From the NCBI GenBank assembly GCA_021628825.1, contig JAJXRY010000001.1:806001-870000 (forward strand): a stretch of DNA of 64,000 nt. Reading direction: 5' to 3'. Position 1 is the first letter of the stretch, and every line of letters begins with the position of its first letter. Made by a program: the position numbers and the translations under genes. The notes beneath the pieces were generated by a model that saw nothing but the letters and a program-made list of their open reading frames with translations, was not told the DNA's origin and ran no database searches. Shown piece by piece: positions 48,871-58,761 of this stretch. Source of the DNA: Lachnospiraceae bacterium (GTDB lineage: Bacteria; Bacillota; Clostridia; Lachnospirales; Lachnospiraceae).

Positions 48871-49926
48871 CTAATCCTGTAAAATTCTTACCATTTTTCG
48901 CCGGAGTACGGTAATTGTAATTGGAAATCCGGATACCGGTTTTCGGGTTACTTGCATGGATAACCTGTCCGCCGCCAATATAGATAGCCACATGGTTAAT
49001 GCTTCCACCCTTTGCATAAAAGATCAGGTCACCTGCCTTTAATTCCGAAGCAGATATGGTTGTTCCCATCTTCGACTGCGCCTGAGAGGAATGAGGCAGA
49101 GTCACACCATACTTTTTGAAAACGCTTAAGACAAATCCGGAACAGTCCGCTCCGCTTGTCAGGCTTGTACCGCCCCAGACATATGGATTACCGAGGAACT
49201 GCTTTGCATACTGGCAAAGATCCACGCGGACATCGGATACCCCCTGTCCATATAGCAGCTCGGTCATGGTAATGGCTGTCTGCAAATCCGACTTTAATTC
49301 CACATAATCCCTGGAAACAAAGACCTCTTCATCATCCAGATAGACCTTGACCCACTGATCGTTATATAACTCTGCAACCTGCAGCTCTTCTCCCTGTGCC
49401 ACCTGTGTCACCACATCGGCATCGGTATCGGGCTGTTCCCGGATATTTAAGCCATCCGAGGAGGCAACGGCAACGGTACTTGCCAGTTCTTCGCCCTTCT
49501 TCTTTGCATTGTAGCCGGTCAGGAGATATTCTTCCTTTACATATCCTTCTACCTTACCGGAAGTGATATGAGTCCAGCCGCCTTCACTTTCCAGAACCTC
49601 GCAGGCCGCATCCTTCGGGAGCTTGCCAACGAGCTTACCGCTCTCATCCGGTGTCTCACGGATATTTAAGTTATTCTCCTGTACGTTGCATAGCCCCAGA
49701 TTGGTATAGCCCCACATCGCACCCTTTGCTTTCTCTGCAAGTGCCTTATATTCATCTACCGTAAGTGTGGATACAAACAGATCTTCCACACCTGCCGTCA
49801 TCAATTCTTCCGATGCAACACTCTGCGTCTCTTTTGTAACGTTTTCCGCAGCCTGTCCGTCCATAGACAGTAATAAAAAAATACAGATGCTGAAAGACAG
49901 ATGCCCTGTAAAATTGATCGTCTCAA
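48871..49926 (-). CDS. secreted SH3-NlpC/P60 peptidoglycan hydrolase, frameshifted at both ends
   Basis: Two bacterial SH3 domains (NNLNIRETPDESGKLVGKLP; DGLNIREQPDTDADVVTQVA) precede an NlpC/P60 domain with catalytic Cys in GADCSGFVLSVF and His in INHVAIYIGGGQVIHA. The likely start is TTG 49926 behind GGAGG, giving MRRSILQGICLSASVFF as signal peptide, joined across a T run to LLLSMDGQA-AEN. An ATG at 49960 in the main frame gives a poorer N-terminus. At the end an A5 run hides the true finish KMVRILQD at 48871. About 352 residues; probably a D,L-endopeptidase. Confidence 0.85.
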
Positions 49927-50012
49927 AATAAACCTCCAAATTTTTGCGTTTATTACGCATTTGTTACAAATTTATTACAACGATCACATTATAGCAGTAA
50001 ATTTAACACCTG

Positions 50013-50933
50013 TCAAATAAACCACTGCTTACCATCTTCCACATCCTGCCGAAGCTGCTTCTGCAGTCTGACAAGATCCTGGAACTTCTGCTCCGGGCGC
50101 TTAAATTTCAGCAGTTCCAGCCGGATTTTTCTTTCCGTAAATATCCCTGTCAAAATCATATAAATAAGTCTCGGCATTTACCACTTTCGTCTGCTGCACG
50201 GTGGGTTTTACTCCGATATTGGTGATTCCATGGTACATGCAGCCATCATAAAAGACATCCGAATAATACACCCCGTAAGGCGGCATCAGCTTTTCCTTCG
50301 GCGGATAAAGATTCACGGTAGGAAAGCCCATTTTCCGTCCCAGATGCATTCCGTTTTCGACAATGCCTTCGATAGAATAATTCCTCGCAAGAAGCTCGGA
50401 TGCCCGTTCCATATTTCCTTTTAAGATTTCTTCCCGGACATAAGTGGAACTGATTTCCTTTCCGTGATCGAAAATCTTCTCGATAATCCTGACTGAAAAG
50501 TCATTTTCCTCTGCCATTTCTTCAAGGAGTGCACGGTTCCCTTTTCCACCCTTTCCAAAGGTAACATCCTCTCCGGCAGCCAGAAATTTCATATTCATCA
50601 TCCCAAGCAGGATGTTCTTCACAAAATCCACCGGAAGAGTTGCCGCCGTTTCCGGATTTAAGGGAAATTCTACCAGAACATCTATCCCCATCCGTTCAAA
50701 GATTTCCCGCTTTTCTTCCCTGGTGGTCAGCTCCTTTGCTTCCTCACCGCCGAAATAAACCGTTGCCGACGGAAAAAACGTAAAGATCACCGCCTGCAGT
50801 CCATTCTTTTTTTCTGCCGCAGAATCTCATCAATCAGACGGTAATGTCCCGCATGAATCCCGTCGAACTTTCCAATGGCAACTGCAGATGCTCCTTTGAG
50901 TTTAAATTCTGTTTTATCACTAACGATCTGCAT
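50013..50933 (-). CDS. ribF: bifunctional riboflavin kinase/FAD synthetase, frameshifted
   Basis: Makes FMN and FAD. N-terminal adenylyltransferase: AVAIGKFDGIHAGH, then FTFFPSATVYF; C-terminal kinase: GRKMGFPTVNLYPP and PPYGVYYSDVFYDG. Shifts near 50812 and 50125 are joined; the end reads KQLRQDVEDGKQWFI at TGA 50013-50015. About 306 residues. ATG 50933 overlaps truB by 14 bases. Confidence 0.93.
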
Positions 50934-51879
50934 TGCTTCCATCCTGACCTTCCAAAAACATTTTTACCGGTGTAAAAAGCCTCCTGCCGCCCTCATAGCG
51001 GTAAATGGCGCAGAACCGGCCACCGGAACTGTATACCCGGTATTCCTTCTGATCCACCGGAAATTCTTCCGGCCTCTTTCCGATGCTTTCCGTATCTTCC
51101 TTAATCAGAACCTCCGACCGCTTCAACTGGTTTCCGTTAAGCAAGGCCTTCTGTGCCCCGACGGATACCTGAATCGCAGGAAGGGCATGAAACATTTCTT
51201 CCACCGGAATGACCGCCTCCTGTAATCTTCCCTGGTCGGCAAGCTCCTGAAGAGCGGATAACGTTTTTGCGTCCCTTAGCCGGAACTCTCCGACTCTGGA
51301 ACGGACAAGGCTCGTCATCACCGCGCCACACGAAAGGGCCTGTCCCACATCATGGCACAGGGTACGGATATAGGTTCCCTTCGAACAGACAACCCGGATT
51401 TCATATTCCGGATGCTCTGCCTTTAACAGCTCAAGCTCATAAATGGTAACAGGGCGTGCCTTACGCTCCACTTCCTTTCCCTCTCTTGCCAGTTCGTAAA
51501 GCTTCTTCCCACCTACCTTAAGTGCGGAATACATCGGCGGAACCTGCTGCAGTTCCCCAACAAAATGAGAAAGCATCTCTTTTACCTGTTCTTCGCAGAC
51601 ACCAACTTCCTTTTCTTCCAGAATCTTACCGGAAATATCCTGTGTATCGGTGGTCATTCCAAGCCGGAATCTGGCAATGTATTCCTTGGTTTCCCCGGTC
51701 AGCATATCGCAGAGCTTCGTTCCGCTTCCTAAACAAACAGGAAGAACCCCCACCGCATCCGGGTCGAGGGTTCCTGTATGTCCTATCTTTTTCTGCTTAC
51801 AGATTCCGCGCAGCTTCGCCACCACATCATGGGAGGTGAAGCCCGCTTCTTTATATACGTTGATTATTCCGTGATACAT
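50920..51879 (-). CDS. truB: tRNA pseudouridine-55 synthase
   Basis: Converts U55 of tRNA to pseudouridine. INVYKEAGFTSHDVVAKLRG, then GHTGTLDPDAVGVLPVCLG with the catalytic Asp, and CSKGTYIRTLCHDVG. 319 residues, unbroken. Confidence 0.95.
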   Translation of the reverse strand: MYHGIINVYKEAGFTSHDVVAKLRGICKQKKIGHTGTLDPDAVGVLPVCLGSGTKLCDMLTGETKEYIARFRLGMTTDTQDISGKILEEKEVGVCEEQVKEMLSHFVGELQQVPPMYSALKVGGKKLYELAREGKEVERKARPVTIYELELLKAEHPEYEIRVVCSKGTYIRTLCHDVGQALSCGAVMTSLVRSRVGEFRLRDAKTLSALQELADQGRLQEAVIPVEEMFHALPAIQVSVGAQKALLNGNQLKRSEVLIKEDTESIGKRPEEFPVDQKEYRVYSSGGRFCAIYRYEGGRRLFTPVKMFLEGQDGSNADR

Positions 51880-51898
51880 GTTCTTCTCCCAGAATTTG

Positions 51899-52858
51899 TT
51901 ATCCCATTAACTGTTTCTCAATCTGTGCAGACAGATTATTGATAATATCGTGATATGTACCCTGCATGGTGACTCCTGCCGCGCGTACATGCCCACCGCC
52001 GCCGAACATCATGGCAATCTTCGCTACATTGATCTTTCCGTTAGAGCGGAGGCTTACCTTATACTCAAGCGTGTTCGTCTGATACATGAAGATCGCACAT
52101 TCCACGCCCTTGGTATTGCGGAGCTGGTTCACGATTCCCTCAAGATCATGCGGTGTTGCTTCATAAAAGCTCATGGTCCGTTTATCCACCATGCTGACAA
52201 TACATCTGCCATCCATAAACTGGATGCTCTCAAGCAGCGCGCGTCCCAGAATCTGGTTCTGTACATAGGTCTTTTCATAGAAGGACTGATCAATGAGCGT
52301 CGGGAAATCAAATCCATACGAGATCAGATCTGCTGCGATCCGCAGGGTTTCCGGTGAGGTGTTGGAATACTGGAATACACCGGTATCATGAATAATTCCG
52401 ATATACAGGGCTTTTGCAATGGACGGATCCATGGCTTCCTTGTCATCAATAGCCCGGTACACCAGCTCACTTGCCGAGCTTGCCTTAGGATCCATGAAAT
52501 TCACATCACCGTCTCCTGAGTTGCTTACATGATGATCAATATTGATCTTCTTACGTGCCGCATCAAAGTACTTCTGCGCTTCTCCGGTACGTTCCTTTGT
52601 ACTGTCCAGTACGATAAACACATCAAACTGCTCCACCTTTGTTGCAAAGTCGGTGTGAATATCCCCGATCCTGCTGATGCAGGAAAATTCCTCTCCCGGC
52701 TGCTCTAAGAATACCTCAATCTGTGCATCCGGGCACTTCTTTAACAAATATAAATAAAGGCCCATCACCGACCCGATGCAGTCACCATCCGGCCGGATAT
52801 GTCCACTGATGCCGATCGTTGCGGCATCCTTTACTTCTTCATAAATTTTCATATACAT
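51899..52858 (-). CDS. nrnA: DHH/DHHA1 nanoRNase / pAp phosphatase
   Basis: Degrades 2-5 nt RNA oligomers and pAp. DHH motifs: SGHIRPDGDCIGSVMGLY, FIVLDSTKERTG, INIDHHVSNSGDGDVNFMD, IGIIHDTGVFQYSN; DHHA1 domain ending GGGGHVRAAGVTM. About 320 residues. ATG 52858 is behind AAGGA; ATG 52852 is possible. Lies between rbfA and truB as in Bacillus-type clusters. Confidence 0.92.
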   Translation of the reverse strand: MYMKIYEEVKDAATIGISGHIRPDGDCIGSVMGLYLYLLKKCPDAQIEVFLEQPGEEFSCISRIGDIHTDFATKVEQFDVFIVLDSTKERTGEAQKYFDAARKKINIDHHVSNSGDGDVNFMDPKASSASELVYRAIDDKEAMDPSIAKALYIGIIHDTGVFQYSNTSPETLRIAADLISYGFDFPTLIDQSFYEKTYVQNQILGRALLESIQFMDGRCIVSMVDKRTMSFYEATPHDLEGIVNQLRNTKGVECAIFMYQTNTLEYKVSLRSNGKINVAKIAMMFGGGGHVRAAGVTMQGTYHDIINNLSAQIEKQLMG

Positions 52859-52868
52859 CCTGTCCTTA

Positions 52869-53265
52869 TTACTCTTGTGATAAAGTTTCGTTTCTGTCTT
52901 CCTTCTGTGCATCTGATTTAGCTACTTCATCAATCAGTTTGGACATTTTCACACCATAGGCAATGGACTGATCCACGATAAAGCGGATTTCCGGTGTGTT
53001 GCGCAGATTAATTCTTCTGGCAAGTTCTCTGCGGATATAGCCTTCCGCACTCCTTAAGCCGGCAAGCGTATCCTCTGCCACACGGTCATCCCCATAAACA
53101 CTGATCCATGCCTTACATGTTTTCAAATCAGGTGCAACCTCTACAGAGATCACGCTCGTTAAAGGGACTGATTCTCGGATCCTTAATCTCTCCACGAATG
53201 ATCTCTGCGAGTTCCTTTTGAACTTCCCCGTTGATCCGGGTATTCTTCATGCTGTTCTTTCTCAC
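52869..53265 (-). CDS. rbfA: ribosome-binding factor A, one frameshift
   Basis: 30S maturation factor. GTG 53265 behind GGAGG starts MRKNSMKNTRINGEVQKEL, then AEIIRGEIKDPRI; after a shift near 53165 SPLTSVISVEVAPDLKTCKA and RRINLRNTPEIRFIVDQSI. About 132 residues. The start overlaps the infB stop as GTGA. Confidence 0.93.
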
Positions 53266-56198
53266 CTGGGAACCTCCACCATAATATATGCTTCTACGAT
53301 ATCCAGCTCCTGCATCTGGTCAAAGCCTTCGAATACAAGACCACATTCGTAGCCAGCCTTTACTTCCTTTACATCGTCCTTAAATCTCTTCAAAGATGCC
53401 AGAGTGCCTTCATAAATCTGCTCTTCCTGTCTGGTGCTTTCATTAAGTCTCGTAATACGCACCTTGCAGTCTCTCTGGAAATATCCGTCTAAGACATAAG
53501 AACCTGCAATATTACCAATTGCGGACGCACGGAAGATCTGACGAACTTCTGCATGGCCGATTACCTTTTCTTCATAAACCGGATCAAGCATTCCCTTCAT
53601 GGCTGCCTCGATATCCTCAATTGCCTGATAAATGACACGATACAGACGGATATCCACGCCCTCACGCTCTGCAAAGGCCTTGGCCTGTGCATCCGGACGG
53701 ACATTGAAGCCGATGATGATTGCGGAGGATGCAAATGCAAGGGAAACATCCGATTCATTGATGGCACCTACGCCACCGTGAATACATTTTACAACAACTT
53801 CTTCGTTGGAAAGCTTCATGAGACTCTGCTTAACGGCTTCCACACTACCCTGTACGTCTGCCTTAACGATCAGGTTCAGTTCCTTCAAGTTACCTTCCTG
53901 AATCTGGTTAAACAGATCATCCAGTGACATCTTCGCCTTAGTCTCTTCAAGCATCTTCTCTTTATTCTGTGCCAGATAAGTTTCTGCATAGGACTTGGCA
54001 GTCTTATCGTTTTCATGGGCAATAAATACCTCACCTGCACTCGGTACATCGGATAATCCAAGGATCTCTACCGGTGTGGAAGGCTTTGCTTCCTTCACAC
54101 CTCTGCCCTTGTCATCGATCATGGCACGTACCTTACCGTGGCTTGCACCTGCGGAAACGAAGTCACCCACATGTAACGTACCCTTCTGTACCAGTACGGT
54201 AGCCACCGGACCGCGTCCCTTATCAAGCTCTGCTTCAATGACAAGACCTCTTGCACGACGATTCGGGTTTGCCTTTAATTCCATAATTTCAGCCGTAAGA
54301 AGTACGGTTTCAAGCAGAGTGCCGATTCCTTCTCCGGTCTTTGCGGATACCGGAACGAATTCGGTGCTTCCGCCCCAGTCTACCGGAATCAGTTCGTATT
54401 CGGTCATCTCCTGCTTTTACACGGTCGATGTTCGCGCCCGGCTTATCAATCTTGTTTACTGCAACAATGATTTCGATGCCTGCTGCCTTGGCATGATTGA
54501 TAGCCTCTACAGTCTGTGGCATAACGCCATCATCTGCTGCTACTACAAGGATTGCAATATCTGTGGAATTTGCACCACGCATACGCATAGCTGTGAATGC
54601 TTCATGTCCAGGTGTATCCAGGAATGTGATGGACTGTCCACCCACATTTACGGTGTAAGCACCGATATGCTGGGTAATACCGCCTGCTTCCTTATCGGTT
54701 ACATTCGTCTTACGGATTGCATCAAGGAGGGAGGTTTTACCATGATCGACATGACCCATAACACAGATAACGGGCGGTCTGCTCACAAGATCCTCTTCCT
54801 TCTCTTCGTCTTCCTTTAACAGCTCTTCAATGACATCCACCTTAACTTCCTTCTCACAGATGATGTCATAGTCAATGGCAATGTTCTCCGCATCTTCAAA
54901 GGTGATTTCGGAGTTCACGGTTACGATCTGTCCCTGCAGGAACAGCTTTTTAATAATGGCAGAAGGCTGTAGCTTCATCTTATCTGCCAGATCCTTAATG
55001 GTTAAGGATTCCGGAATGGTGATAACCTTGATCTGCTCTTCTGCCGGCTCCTCTACCTTCTTCTCCGGCTTAATGAAGCGTCCGGCTTTATTCTTGTTCT
55101 TTAAAGCTGCTTCATCCTCTTCGTACATGAAGTCCTTCTTGGATCTCTTATCCTTCTCCTGACTGATTCTGCGCTTTTCTTCCTCTCTGCGCTTGTCATC
55201 CTTAACCGGCGGGGTATCCTGAGCGAAACTCTTACCCGGCTTTTCATTCCGCTTAAATCGAGAGTCCTGCCCTCCATTGCTTCTCTCACCGCGGTTATTA
55301 TTGAAGTCGCCGCGGTTACGGTTCCCATCACCGCCGTTATTACGGAAATCTCCCTTGCCACTCTGGTTGTTAAAGCGATTCCCGTTTTCAGGTCTTCGGT
55401 TGTTATTCCTCTCTCCCTGATTGTTCTGACCAAATCTCTGATTTCTGTCATTTCTTTCATTTCTGTCGTTTCTCTGATCCCTTCCGTCTCTGTTGTTGGA
55501 TCTGTTTTCATTACGGCTGTCGTTTCTGTTTTCCGCTTTGTTTTCCGGTTTAGCTGCTCTCTGGGCTGCCTGCTCACGCTCCGTCGCTGCACGCTTTTCA
55601 GAAGCACGCAGCTCTGCTCTTGCTTCATCCATTCTTCTGGAATTCTGCTTGAAATCACTTGTGGAAGTCTCTAACTGGGACGGTGCCGTAAGCGGCTTGA
55701 TAATCTTGTGGGGAACCTCCCTGTTCTGTCCCGGTCTTCCGTTGTAATTGTTATTTCCCTGCCGATTGTTCTGCTGGGGTCTGCGCTCCCCCTGGGAACG
55801 CTGTCCGGATATATTACTATTATGCGGATTACTTACAAAAAAATAATCTTTTTCTTTTTTACGGGAGCTGCCAGTTTTCCCTCTGCTTTCGGTGCTTCCT
55901 TCTGCGCTTCTTTCTGAACCTCTTTCTTTCCTTCATTCGAAGGCTCTGCTTTTGCTTCGGACTTTGCTTCTGACTTTGCTTCTGTCTTTGCTTCTTCCTT
56001 CGCTTCGGGCTTTACCTCTGCCTTGACATCTGCTTTTTTTGCGGCACCAAATGCTTTACGGACCATTTCTGCTGCATCTTCCTCCACAGAACTCTGTGCT
56101 GCCTTTACTTCTATTCCTTTTTCCTGAAGAAATGCAATCACTTCCCTGCTCTGCTTCTCCAGCTCCTTTGCTAATTCATGCACTTTGATTTTCGACAT
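53262..56198 (-). CDS. infB: translation initiation factor IF-2, frameshifted
   Basis: GTPase that places fMet-tRNA. N-terminal IF2_N domain (MSKIKVHELAKELEKQSREV), an Ala/Lys/Glu repeat segment, an Asn/Arg/Asp-rich linker of about 80 residues, then TIPESLTIKDLADKMKLQPS and the G domain: GHVDHGKTSLLDAI, DTPGHEAFTAMRMRGA, NKIDKP. Shifts near 55850, 55645 and 54415 are joined. About 978 residues. The C-terminal domains reach 53262. Confidence 0.95.
55950..56005 (-). repeat. 12-bp coding repeat in infB
   Basis: Four tandem copies encode EAKT-EAKS-EAKS-EAKA (unit close to GACTTTGCTTCT on the plus strand). It lies in the flexible N-terminal linker of IF-2, where length variation is common. Confidence 0.7.
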
Positions 56199-56249
56199 TT
56201 ATTTACCTCCGTCTTATTCACTCCAAATGAACTCCAAATGCTATCTGTA

Positions 56250-56576
56250 TCATTCCTGAATTGTCTGCAGATGTTTCATGATGCTGTCAGAAAGCCCCGG
56301 ATCCGTCACCGCAAGGGATGCCCGCATTTCCTTCCCGATTGCCTTTCCAAGCATTTCCTTTGTCCCTAAGGTATAAATGGGAACCTCATAAAAACTGCAT
56401 TTATCTGTAAATAACTTTTTCGTGTTTGCGGATGCATCTTCGCTGATGATCACCAGACATGCACTCCCGTCCTTTACTGCATTCTCCGTGGAGAATTCGC
56501 CGCTTACCAGATTTCTCCCCCTCGCAGCGAGCCCCAGTAAAGACAACACCTTCTTCATCTGCACAGGATCATTCAT
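56250..56576 (-). CDS. ylxQ: L7Ae-family ribosomal-type protein YlxQ
   Basis: L7Ae/L30e/S12e/Gadd45 fold RNA-binding protein. VLSLLGLAARGRNLVSGEFS, CLVIISEDASANTKKLF and VPIYTLGTKEMLGKAIG are typical of YlxQ. The start is taken as ATG 56576 (MNDPVQMKK), overlapping ylxR by eight bases, giving 108 residues; a frame extends to 56615 but inside ylxR. Confidence 0.88.
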   Translation of the reverse strand: MNDPVQMKKVLSLLGLAARGRNLVSGEFSTENAVKDGSACLVIISEDASANTKKLFTDKCSFYEVPIYTLGTKEMLGKAIGKEMRASLAVTDPGLSDSIMKHLQTIQE

Positions 56577-56835
56577 TCTCGTCATACTCCTTTTCCAGGC
56601 TGTCATATACTTCATTCGGAATACTCATTTTGAAAGACCGTTCCAATCCTTTATTCTTCCGTGCCTTTTTAAGGCACTCTCTCGAGATACAAAGATATGC
56701 GCCTCTTCCATTTTTCTTTCCGGTCAAATCTAATATGATTTCATCCTCCGGTGTTTTCAGGACGCGCATCATTTCCTTCTTGCTTTTCATTTCTCCGCAT
56801 CCCACACACTGTCTTAAGGGAATCTTTTTCGCCAT
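56569..56835 (-). CDS. ylxR: YlxR family protein (RNase P modulator type)
   Basis: 88-residue YlxR/RnpM protein between nusA and ylxQ. RQCVGCGEMKSKKEMMRVLK, then KKNGRGAYLCISRECLKKAR carry the signature GRGAY(L/V)C. Reported to bind the RNase P RNA in Bacillus. Confidence 0.93.
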   Translation of the reverse strand: MAKKIPLRQCVGCGEMKSKKEMMRVLKTPEDEIILDLTGKKNGRGAYLCISRECLKKARKNKGLERSFKMSIPNEVYDSLEKEYDENE

Positions 56836-56847
56836 ACCAAACCACCT

Positions 56848-58023
56848 TTATTCTTCAGAGGGTACTTCTTCCATACCTTCCTGACCTTCTTCTGTCAGAT
56901 ACTCATCATCTGCATACTCGGCATCCTCATCATATTCTTCATCCTCGTACACATAGTCCTCATAACGGAAGCCCGGTGCATCCTTTGCCTGTGTCTCACT
57001 CTTGATATCGATCTTGTATCCGGTCAGTCTGGCAGCAAGTCTTGCATTCTGTCCTTCCTTACCAATGGCAAGAGATAACTGGTAATCCGGAACAACCACC
57101 TTGGCAGTCTTTTCATCCGGATCTGCAAATACAGCAACAATCTTTGCAGGAGATAATGCGTTCTGGATCAGGTTACCGGGGTTCTCATCCCAGTTGATAA
57201 TATCAATCTTCTCTCCACGAAGCTCATCCACAATGGAATTTACTCTCGCTCCATTCATACCAACGCAGGCACCGACCGCATCTACGTTCGGATTGTTGGA
57301 ACGGACAGCCATCTTGGTTCTGCTTCCTGCCTCTCTTGCAATGCTCATAATCTCTACGGTTCCATCTTTAATTTCGGTAACCTCTGCTTCAAACAGACGC
57401 TTTACCAGCTCCGGATGGGTGCGGCTTACCAGGATTCTCGGTCCCTTGGAACCGTTCTTTACCTCCAGAATATAAACCTTGATTCGCTCGGTCGGGCGGA
57501 AGTGCTCACCCTTTACCATTTCACTTTCATTTAAAATACCATCGGCCTTACCTAAGTTTACGCTGATATTACGTCCGATATATCTCTGTACAATTCCGGT
57601 AACCACATCTTTTTCTTTCGCATAGTACTGATTGTAGATTACATTTCTTTCTTCTTCACGGATCTTCTGCAAAATCACGCTCTTCGCATTCTGGGTTGCG
57701 ATACGTCCGAATTCCTTGGACTTGATCTCTACATGAATGATGTCGCCAACCTTTGCAGTTGCTTTAATCTTCTGTGCATCCTCTAAGGAAATCTGTAACA
57801 GATCATCTTCCACATCATCTGCGGTTTCTACAACTTCCTTCTCTGCATAGCATAGGAAATCACAGGTTTCACGGTCAATCTCTACCTTGATATTGTCTGC
57901 TCTGCCAAAATGCTTTTCGCATGCAGTGTAAAGAGAATTCTCAATCGACTCAAATAAGGTCTCTTTGCTGATTTCCTTCTCCTTTTCCAAAATATCAAGT
58001 GCTTCCATTAATTCTTTGTTCAT
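56848..58023 (-). CDS. nusA: transcription elongation factor NusA
   Basis: Pausing, termination and antitermination factor. N-terminal domain (MNKELMEALDILEKEKEISK), S1 (VTGIVQRYIGRNISVNLGKA), KH1 and KH2 (ACVGMNGARVNSIVDELRGE; LAIGKEGQNARLAARLTGYK), and an acidic C-terminal tail of about 40 residues. 391 residues, unbroken; ATG 58023 behind AAAGGA. Confidence 0.96.
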   Translation of the reverse strand: MNKELMEALDILEKEKEISKETLFESIENSLYTACEKHFGRADNIKVEIDRETCDFLCYAEKEVVETADDVEDDLLQISLEDAQKIKATAKVGDIIHVEIKSKEFGRIATQNAKSVILQKIREEERNVIYNQYYAKEKDVVTGIVQRYIGRNISVNLGKADGILNESEMVKGEHFRPTERIKVYILEVKNGSKGPRILVSRTHPELVKRLFEAEVTEIKDGTVEIMSIAREAGSRTKMAVRSNNPNVDAVGACVGMNGARVNSIVDELRGEKIDIINWDENPGNLIQNALSPAKIVAVFADPDEKTAKVVVPDYQLSLAIGKEGQNARLAARLTGYKIDIKSETQAKDAPGFRYEDYVYEDEEYDEDAEYADDEYLTEEGQEGMEEVPSEE

Positions 58024-58051
58024 TTTCGTATCCTTTCTGCTTGTATTTGGA

Positions 58052-58519
58052 CTAAAAATCCAGTGCCAATTTTATAACTGCAATATCTTTTCTCTGAAAA
58101 ACCAGATCCTGATCATCTTCAACGGTTAACGTCAGTGTATCATTATCAAATGCCTTCAGGACTCCTTCAAAATCCTTTGAACCGTTCACCGGTTTAAACG
58201 TCTTTAATTCGACATCCATCCCGATGCTCTTTGCAAGATGCTTCTCCTTCTTTAAGGTTCTGCCAAGTCCCGGAGAGCTCACCTCCAGAATATAGGCATC
58301 CTCGATATAATCCTCTGCATCAAGCTGATCGGAAAGTGCACGGCTCACCGTCTCACAATCCTGAATGTTCACGCCGCCGTCCTTGTCAATGTAGCAGCGA
58401 AGATAAAAGTCGCTTCCTTCCTTCACATACTCCACATCGTAGATTTCCACACCGGCTGATTCCACGATCGGCTTTAATAATTCCTCTGTCCTCGTTTCAT
58501 AAGACTCTCTCTTTGACAT
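58052..58519 (-). CDS. rimP: ribosome maturation factor RimP
   Basis: 30S maturation factor, first gene of the nusA-infB operon. IYDVEYVKEGSDFYLRCYID, VNIQDCETVSRALSDQLDAE and LEVSSPGLGRTLKKEKHL are hallmarks. 155 residues; ATG 58519 is behind AAAGGAGG. Confidence 0.95.
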   Translation of the reverse strand: MSKRESYETRTEELLKPIVESAGVEIYDVEYVKEGSDFYLRCYIDKDGGVNIQDCETVSRALSDQLDAEDYIEDAYILEVSSPGLGRTLKKEKHLAKSIGMDVELKTFKPVNGSKDFEGVLKAFDNDTLTLTVEDDQDLVFQRKDIAVIKLALDF

Positions 58520-58559
58520 TCTTCCTCCTTTAAATTCTTTGCCTGCCTTCCATTCATAC

Positions 58560-58628
58560 TCTGCCTGCTACACTAACTCATGCTGCATCTCCAACCTGCA
58601 TTCCTTAAGTGCACAGGTATGGTTCTAC
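58560..58628. repeat. degenerate copy of the A/B repeat unit
   Basis: CACTAACTCATGCTGCATCT and TTAAGTGCACAGGTATGG match the ends of the B units at 27449 and 27558, preceded by CTGCCTGCTA similar to the end of an A unit. It lies upstream of rimP, so the repeat family occurs at more than one intergenic site. Confidence 0.65.
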
Positions 58629-58630
58629 TC

Positions 58631-58660
58631 AAAAAAACAGCGGACTCGCAAGTCCACTGT
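58631..58660 (-). terminator. manC terminator
   Basis: On the minus strand ACAGTGGACT-TGCG-AGTCCGCTGT (one mismatch) is followed by T7. It lies about 100 bases after the manC stop. Confidence 0.8.
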
Positions 58661-58761
58661 AACTAGTAAATCTTTATAACTATAGTCAGATTAACACTTC
58701 TCATAAGGAAATGCAAGGGTTTTTTTCCAAAATTTCTCTGCTTTTTTTCGTTCGGAACTAT

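Noticed and set aside
53995..54819. 274-residue plus-strand open frame across infB
   Set aside because: Antisense to the IF-2 G domain; no family features.
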